Source: Burkholderiaceae bacterium
GTDB lineage: Bacteria > Pseudomonadota > Gammaproteobacteria > Burkholderiales > Burkholderiaceae_A
Assembly: GCA_018882795.1 (NCBI GenBank)
Contig: VERJ01000017.1
Location: 1-38,996, forward strand
Reading direction: 5' to 3'
Length of the DNA: 38,996 nucleotides
The stretch's first letter is position 1, and each line of letters begins with the position of its first letter. The notes beneath the pieces were generated by a model, which saw only the letters and a program-made list of their open reading frames with translations, did no database searches and was not told the origin of the DNA. This document shows positions 34,447-38,996 of the stretch, one piece after another. A program made the position numbers and the translations under genes.

Positions 34447-35382
34447 TTATAGTGCCAGGCCTGATTTGCCTTTGAGTTTCAAGATTTGCCGTGCTTCATC
34501 CGGTGTGGCGACTTCCAGGTTCAGGGCCTCCAGAATGGTGCGGATGCGTGTGACCTGTTCGGCGCTGGATTGTGCGAGCTTTCCAGGCCCGATCCATAGT
34601 GAATCTTCCAGTCCCATGCGCACATGGGAGCCAATGGCTGCGCCCATGGTGGCCAGCGGAATCTGATTGCGGCCTGCACCGAGGATCGACCATTCATAGG
34701 CATCGCCAAAGAGCCGATCCGCAGTGCGGCGCATGTGCATCAGATCCTCGGGGTGGGGGCCGATGCCGCCCAGAATGCCAAAGACCGACTGCACAAAGAG
34801 CGGCGGCGTGGCAAGTTTACGATCCAGAAAGTGTGCCAGGTTGTAGAGATGGCTGATGTCATAGCACTCGAATTCAAATCGGGTCCCGTTGTCATTGCCA
34901 CGGCGCAGGATTGTTTCAACATCCTGAAAAGTGTTCTTGAAAATCAGATTGCGGCTCTTCTCCAGGTGTTCACGCTCCCACTCGTGTTTGAAGTCTTTGA
35001 AGCGATCCAGCATGGGGAAAAGGCCAAAGTTCATCGAGCCCATGTTGAGCGATGCGACCTCTGGCTTATAGGTCATGGCCGGCCGCATGCGATCTTCCAC
35101 CGTCATGTGGGGACTGCCGCCAGTCGTCAGGTTGATCACTGCATTGGTTTCCGCGTGCAGCCGCTCCAGGAACGGGCGGAAGACCTCTGGGTCCTGGGTG
35201 GGGCGACCATCCTGCGGGTCGCGTGCATGCAGGTGCAGGATGGCAGCACCGGCCTTGTAAGCCGCAATGCCTGCTTCGGCAATTTCATCGGCGGTCACCG
35301 GCAGATAGGGTGACATGCTGGGCGTGTGGATCGCACCGGTCGGTGCGCAGGTGATGATGACTTTTTTAGATTTGGATGCCAT
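34447..35382 (-). CDS. Beta-keto acid cleavage enzyme (BKACE, DUF849 family)
   Basis: A 311-residue zinc enzyme with a TIM-barrel fold that condenses a beta-keto acid with acetyl-CoA, giving acetoacetate plus a new CoA ester. Signatures: KVIITCAPTGAIHTPSMSPY, YKAGAAILHLHARDPQDGRP (HLHAR zinc-binding), INLTTGGSPHMTVEDRMRPA, and PPLFVQSVFGILGGIGPHPE. VRMGLEDSLW is the conserved late segment. Known members act on 3-keto-5-aminohexanoate, dehydrocarnitine and others; the specificity residues do not let me assign one here. It is the first gene of its operon, with a candidate regulon operator 67 bp upstream. Confidence 0.92.
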   Translation of the reverse strand: MASKSKKVIITCAPTGAIHTPSMSPYLPVTADEIAEAGIAAYKAGAAILHLHARDPQDGRPTQDPEVFRPFLERLHAETNAVINLTTGGSPHMTVEDRMRPAMTYKPEVASLNMGSMNFGLFPMLDRFKDFKHEWEREHLEKSRNLIFKNTFQDVETILRRGNDNGTRFEFECYDISHLYNLAHFLDRKLATPPLFVQSVFGILGGIGPHPEDLMHMRRTADRLFGDAYEWSILGAGRNQIPLATMGAAIGSHVRMGLEDSLWIGPGKLAQSSAEQVTRIRTILEALNLEVATPDEARQILKLKGKSGLAL

Positions 35383-35448
35383 GGTTGAAATGTGTGGATG
35401 CGATGGGCTGTAATGCGTGTTGTTGGGATAAATAGGTTTAGTATGCAG

Positions 35449-35472
35449 AGCAAAGGTTGATCAAGTGATCAG
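35449..35472 (-). promoter_or_regulatory. Candidate regulon operator upstream of the BKACE operon
   Basis: On the minus strand TGATCACTTGATCAACCTTT starts at 35471. It matches the importer-operon and small-subunit-operon elements at 15 of 20 positions each and has the same orientation relative to the downstream gene. It contains the near-perfect dyad TTGATCA-AG-TGATCAG. A TTGATC (-35-like) within it and TACTAA about 15 bp on may be the promoter, so a bound repressor would cover the -35. Confidence 0.55.
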
Positions 35473-35530
35473 ATTTTGCCAGCCCACAGGCCGACCTGTA
35501 AACGCGCGTTTTTCCCGATGGCTGGCGCAT

Positions 35531-35565
35531 CTCACCCCGCAGCGCCGCGCCGCTTGTGGGGTGAG
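35531..35565 (-). terminator. GC-rich hairpin downstream of prlC
   Basis: CTCACCCC and GGGGTGAG form an 8-bp perfect stem around a GC-rich loop with its own AGCG/CGCT pairing. It starts 19 bp after the prlC stop on the minus strand. There is no T-run right after the stem, so it may be a weak or Rho-assisted terminator, also insulating the BKACE operon from prlC read-through. Confidence 0.5.
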
Positions 35566-35583
35566 GGGTGGGCCTGGTCTGAC

Positions 35584-37683
35584 CTAAGCAGTTGCCAATA
35601 GGCCGTTGTGCCGCAGCAGTGGCTCCACCTGGGGTGCTCTGCCGCGGAAAGCGGTGAACGAGGCCATTGCGGGCCTTGAGCCGCCGACTGCGAGAATCTC
35701 CTGCCAGAACCGCTGGCCAACCTCTGGGTAGCGGGCAGTGCCGGCCTCTTCAAAGGCCGCATAGGCATCGGCCGAGAGCACCTCGGCCCATTTGTAGCTG
35801 TAATAGCCTGCGGCATAGCCTCCTGCAAAGATGTGCGAAAAACTCTGCGCAAAGCGATTGAATGTCGGCGGCACCAGCACGGCAATCTTCTGCCGGATCG
35901 CCCACAGTTGAGACTCAATACTGCGCCCGATATCGGCAGGCTGATCGGTCTGTGTGGGCAGCAGGTCCATGTGGATCTTCATATCGAACACCGAGAATTC
36001 CACCTGACGCAGCATGAACATGCCGCTTTGGAAGTTCTTGGCCGCAATCATCTTCTCGAAAAGCGCCTTGGGAAGTGGCGCACCCGTTTCCACATGGGCG
36101 GTCATGTGCGAGAGGTTCTCCCACTCCCAGCAGAAGTTTTCCATGAACTGACTGGGCAGTTCCACGGCATCCCATTCCACCCCATTGATGCCCGAGACAT
36201 CGAGCTCGCCGACCTGGGTGAGCAGGTGATGCAGGCCATGGCCGAACTCGTGAAAGAGCGTGATCACATCGTCGTGGGTAAGCGTGGTGGGTTTTTCTCC
36301 TACGGGCGGGGAGAAGTTGCAGGTGAGCAGCGCAATCGGTGTCTGGGTGGCGTCGCGCAGCACACGACGGCCACGGGAATCATCCATCCAGGCACCGCCG
36401 CGTTTGGTGCTGCGGGCATACAGATCCAGATAAAAGTGGCCAATGGTTTTGCCGGTGCGACTGATTTCAAAAAGCTGCACATCCTTGTGCCAGACGGGCA
36501 GGGGGGCCAGACCCATCACCGGTTTGATGTCGACTGCAAACAGCGTGCGGATCACCCGAAAGAGCCCCTGCAGCACGCGGGGCAGCTGGAAGTATTGGCG
36601 CACCTCTTCTTCAGAAAATGCATAGCGGCTCTGCCGCAGCTGCTCGCTGGCATAGGCCACATCCCAGGCCTGCAGGTCCTGGATATTCAGTGTGGCGGCA
36701 GCGAATTCACGCAGCTCGGCCAGATCACGCTCGGCAGCGGGCCGGGCCTTGGCGGCAAGATCCATCAAGAAGTCGATCACCTGCTGTGGCGAATCGGCCA
36801 TCTTGGGAGCCAGGGAGACTTCAGCGGCATTTTTATATCCCAGCAGTGCGGCCTGCTCCTGGCGTAGTTTCAGGATCTCGCCCATGATCGGACCGTTGTC
36901 GTTTTGCGGCCCTTCGGTGGCGATTTCGGATGCACGCATGGCCTGCTTGCGATAGATCTCTTCACGCAGGCTGCGATCCTTGGCGAATTGCAGCACGGGT
37001 CCCACGCTGGGGTGTTGCAGGGTAAAGACCCAGCCATCGAGTTCCCGCTTTTTCGCCTCTGCTGCAGCGGATTCCACTGCGTGCGCCGGAATGCCATCAA
37101 GACGTGCCTGATCTGTGACATGCACCACGGTGGCATTGGTGCTGTCGAGCAGCTGCTCCGAGAATTTCTGATTCAGCTGCGCAAGCCGGGCCTGAAGCTC
37201 GGCGAATATTTTCTTTTGTTCCTCTGGCAATTCCGCGCCGCCCAGGCGAAATGCGCGCAGCGAATTTTCCAATGACCGCTGCCTTGCGCTGTGGCTGGCA
37301 TCTTTGCCTGGCTGCTGCTTGAACTGTGCATCCAGGGCCTTGGTCGATGCAAAGAGTGCAGGGTGCTGCGCCAGCTCGGTCCAAAACGCAGTGACTTCTG
37401 CCAAGCGGCTGTTCACAGCATCCCGCCACTCGGGTGAATCCATCACGCCAGACATATGGTGGACCGCACCCCAGACACGGCCAAGCCGCTCTGTGGCATC
37501 GGTCAGCGGCTCCATCACCGTTTCCCATGAAACCGGCGTTGCAGGGTCCGTCACGCGCGCCAGGGTGGCCCGGGCTTCTGAGAGCAGATGATCAATGGCC
37601 GGTGCGACATGCTCAGGCGCGATCAGGTCATAGCGGGGAAGGCCCTCGCGGGTGAGTAATTGGTCGAGAAATGGATTGTTCAT
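35584..37683 (-). CDS. prlC: Oligopeptidase A, M3-family zinc metallopeptidase
   Basis: A 699-residue cytoplasmic oligopeptidase that degrades short peptides, including cleaved signal peptides. The zinc site [13 protein letters not shown] (HExxH with the M3 pattern) is at about residue 476, with the third ligand Glu expected in the [13 protein letters not shown] region. The N-terminus [21 protein letters not shown] and [12 protein letters not shown]-like [14 protein letters not shown] region are typical of PrlC rather than Dcp. Length is normal for the family (about 680-700). The ATG overlaps the folD stop (ATGA), so folD-prlC form an operon. Confidence 0.95.
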   Translation of the reverse strand: MNNPFLDQLLTREGLPRYDLIAPEHVAPAIDHLLSEARATLARVTDPATPVSWETVMEPLTDATERLGRVWGAVHHMSGVMDSPEWRDAVNSRLAEVTAFWTELAQHPALFASTKALDAQFKQQPGKDASHSARQRSLENSLRAFRLGGAELPEEQKKIFAELQARLAQLNQKFSEQLLDSTNATVVHVTDQARLDGIPAHAVESAAAEAKKRELDGWVFTLQHPSVGPVLQFAKDRSLREEIYRKQAMRASEIATEGPQNDNGPIMGEILKLRQEQAALLGYKNAAEVSLAPKMADSPQQVIDFLMDLAAKARPAAERDLAELREFAAATLNIQDLQAWDVAYASEQLRQSRYAFSEEEVRQYFQLPRVLQGLFRVIRTLFAVDIKPVMGLAPLPVWHKDVQLFEISRTGKTIGHFYLDLYARSTKRGGAWMDDSRGRRVLRDATQTPIALLTCNFSPPVGEKPTTLTHDDVITLFHEFGHGLHHLLTQVGELDVSGINGVEWDAVELPSQFMENFCWEWENLSHMTAHVETGAPLPKALFEKMIAAKNFQSGMFMLRQVEFSVFDMKIHMDLLPTQTDQPADIGRSIESQLWAIRQKIAVLVPPTFNRFAQSFSHIFAGGYAAGYYSYKWAEVLSADAYAAFEEAGTARYPEVGQRFWQEILAVGGSRPAMASFTAFRGRAPQVEPLLRHNGLLATA

Positions 37684-38543
37684 GAGTTGGAAATATGGAG
37701 GCGGCGCTCTGCCGATTCAAGGGTGTTGATCAACAACATGGCAATGGTCATTGGACCAACACCGCCCGGCACCGGCGTGATGGCGCCCGCCACCCGGCGT
37801 ACTGATTCGAAGTCGACATCACCGGCAAGCTTACCGGTGGCCAGGCGGTTGATGCCGACATCGATCACGATCGCCCCGGGTTTGACCATGTCTGCCTTGA
37901 TCATTTGTGGTCTGCCGATTGCAGCCACCAGAATATCGGCCCGGCGGGTGTGCTCTTCAAGTGCGCGGGTCTTGCTGTTGCACAGCGTGACCGTGGCGCC
38001 TTTGGCCAGCAGCATCATGGCCATGGGTTTGCCGACAATATTGCTTGCGCCGCAAATTACGGCATTTGCACCCCAGATCGGTGCATCAATCGATTCCAGC
38101 ATCTTCATCACCCCATACGGTGTGCAGGGCTGAAAGAGCGGCCGGCCGGTCATCAGTGCGCCGGCATTGCTGATGTGAAATCCATCTACGTCTTTGTCCG
38201 CGGCTATGGCCTCGATGACCTGATGGGAATCGATGTGTTTGGGGAGGGGCAGCTGCACCAGGATGCCGTCGACAGCAGGGTCCTGATTTAGACCGTGAAT
38301 GATCTCCAGCAGCTCGGATTCGGTGAGTGACTCCGGCCGCTCGATCAGGGTGGAGCGGATACCGGCCTCTTCGCAGGCCTTGACCTTATTGCGCACATAC
38401 ACCTGGCTTGCGGGGTTGCTGCCCACCAGCACCACGGTCAGGCCTGGCGGCCGGCCCTTGGATGCGCAGATGGCAGCGCGTTGCGCGGCCTGGACGCGGA
38501 TAGTCTTGGCCAGGGCGAGGCCGTCGATAAGGGCAGCAGTCAT
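37680..38543 (-). CDS. folD: Bifunctional methylenetetrahydrofolate dehydrogenase/cyclohydrolase
   Basis: A 287-residue enzyme interconverting 5,10-methylene- and 10-formyl-tetrahydrofolate. Motifs: [20 protein letters not shown] with catalytic Lys in [43 protein letters not shown], the NADP-binding [15 protein letters not shown], and the C-terminal [15 protein letters not shown]. The ATG at 38543 gives a normal N-terminus ([12 protein letters not shown]). The frame stays open upstream to 38858, across the tRNA-Ala gene, and is not coding there. No strong ribosome binding site is visible. The 3' end overlaps prlC by 4 bp. Confidence 0.95.
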   Translation of the reverse strand: MTAALIDGLALAKTIRVQAAQRAAICASKGRPPGLTVVLVGSNPASQVYVRNKVKACEEAGIRSTLIERPESLTESELLEIIHGLNQDPAVDGILVQLPLPKHIDSHQVIEAIAADKDVDGFHISNAGALMTGRPLFQPCTPYGVMKMLESIDAPIWGANAVICGASNIVGKPMAMMLLAKGATVTLCNSKTRALEEHTRRADILVAAIGRPQMIKADMVKPGAIVIDVGINRLATGKLAGDVDFESVRRVAGAITPVPGGVGPMTIAMLLINTLESAERRLHISNS

Positions 38544-38729
38544 GATGAGCGGGATCTTGTTGGCAAAAGCGGACGATAAAAACCAGTGGCGAAAGCGGCA
38601 TTTTCGCAGGGTTATGGCCCGACCATGTGGGCTCGGGGCATTGGCCCATACTTGCGCCAAGATTGGACATTTTTTGCCGATCTGAATATACTTTTGGGCT
38701 TGCCTAAGTCTGGGTTGAACGGATGCAGG

Positions 38730-38805
<76 letters not shown>

Positions 38806-38906
38806 TCGTTTCCATGCAAATTTGGATTGTGGCGAGAAAAGCGGGTAAAAAGGTTCAACGTTTAAGTTTCAGCAGTCAGGCGTTTTCTGACCCATTCGTT
38901 TCACGG

Positions 38907-38982
38907 GTCCCCTTCGTCTAGAGGCCTAGGACATCACCCTTTCACGGTGAGTACAGGGGTTCGAATCCCCTAGGGGACGCCA
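38907..38982 (+). tRNA. tRNA-Glu(TTC)
   Basis: A 76-nt cloverleaf: acceptor stem GTCCCCT/AGGGGAC, anticodon stem TCACC/GGTGA with loop CTTTCAC (anticodon TTC), T-arm AGGGGTTCGAATCCCCT, discriminator G and encoded CCA. The Ala-Glu pair in the same direction is probably one transcript. The window ends 14 bases later, so further tRNAs may follow. Confidence 0.96.
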
Positions 38983-38996
38983 TCCTAAAACCTGTC

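Noticed and set aside
17627-35382. Possible mobile-element origin of the catabolic genes
   Set aside because: No transposase, integrase, terminal inverted repeats, target duplications or tRNA-end attachment sites were found at the borders; base composition looks similar to neighbours by eye.
35457-35472. TTGATCAAGTGATCAG read as an FNR box
   Set aside because: FNR needs TTGAT-N4-ATCAA; here the second half is shifted by one base. The match to the two other operator-like elements is much better.
35833-36867. 344-codon open frame on the plus strand within prlC
   Set aside because: It lies fully antisense to the well-supported prlC gene and has no recognisable motifs; it is a by-product of GC-rich codon use.

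Overview
The window looks like a chromosomal piece of a betaproteobacterium, most likely Burkholderiales. This rests on gene order (yicC-gmk-rpoZ-spoT, rph-rdgB-hemW, glnA-ntrB-ntrC, and fnr beside a complete cbb3 oxidase cluster), on a single bifunctional-type SpoT, and on moderately GC-rich codon use. No insertion sequences, phage genes, CRISPR arrays or rRNA genes were seen. No gene-free stretch exceeds about 210 bp.

Layout. 1-216: the end of pmbA. 236-4190 (minus): spoT, rpoZ, gmk and yicC. 4255-6917 (plus): rph, rdgB and hemW. 6918-11128 (plus): a nitrogen-control operon, glnA-glnL-glnG, behind a sigma-54/NtrC-type control region. 11180-11941: fnr. 11984-17815 (minus): a cbb3 oxidase cluster, listed in transcription order as ccoS, ccoN, ccoO, ccoQ, ccoP, ccoG, ccoH and a small membrane protein. 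Perfect FNR boxes lie in front of fnr and of ccoN. 20834-24809 (minus): xthA, a TauE/SafE-family protein and ccoI. Between ccoI and ccoS sits a plus-strand two-gene molybdenum hydroxylase operon (17953-20828).

Accessory region. 24848-35382 is a catabolic island. It contains a TetR regulator, a divergent LivKHMGF-type ABC importer with an acetamidase/formamidase-family hydrolase, and a convergent operon of a beta-keto acid cleavage enzyme (BKACE), an SDR and an orphan molybdenum hydroxylase large subunit. Then follow prlC, folD (minus), tRNA-Ala(GGC) and tRNA-Glu(TTC) (plus).

Main discovery candidate. A roughly 20-bp element, TkATCAnnyGATmAACyTTT, occurs upstream of three separate transcription units in the same orientation relative to each: the importer/amidase operon, the BKACE-SDR-hydroxylase operon, and the hydroxylase operon inserted in the cbb3 cluster about 8 kb away. 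A further half-copy lies in the tetR/importer intergenic region, forming an 11-bp perfect inverted repeat 44 bp apart. I infer a local TetR-controlled regulon encoding uptake and breakdown of an unidentified, probably nitrogen-containing compound. The likely steps are import, molybdenum-dependent hydroxylation, amide hydrolysis, alcohol oxidation and BKACE cleavage to CoA esters. The only visible [2Fe-2S] subunit would have to serve one or both hydroxylase large subunits, and no FAD subunit is present.
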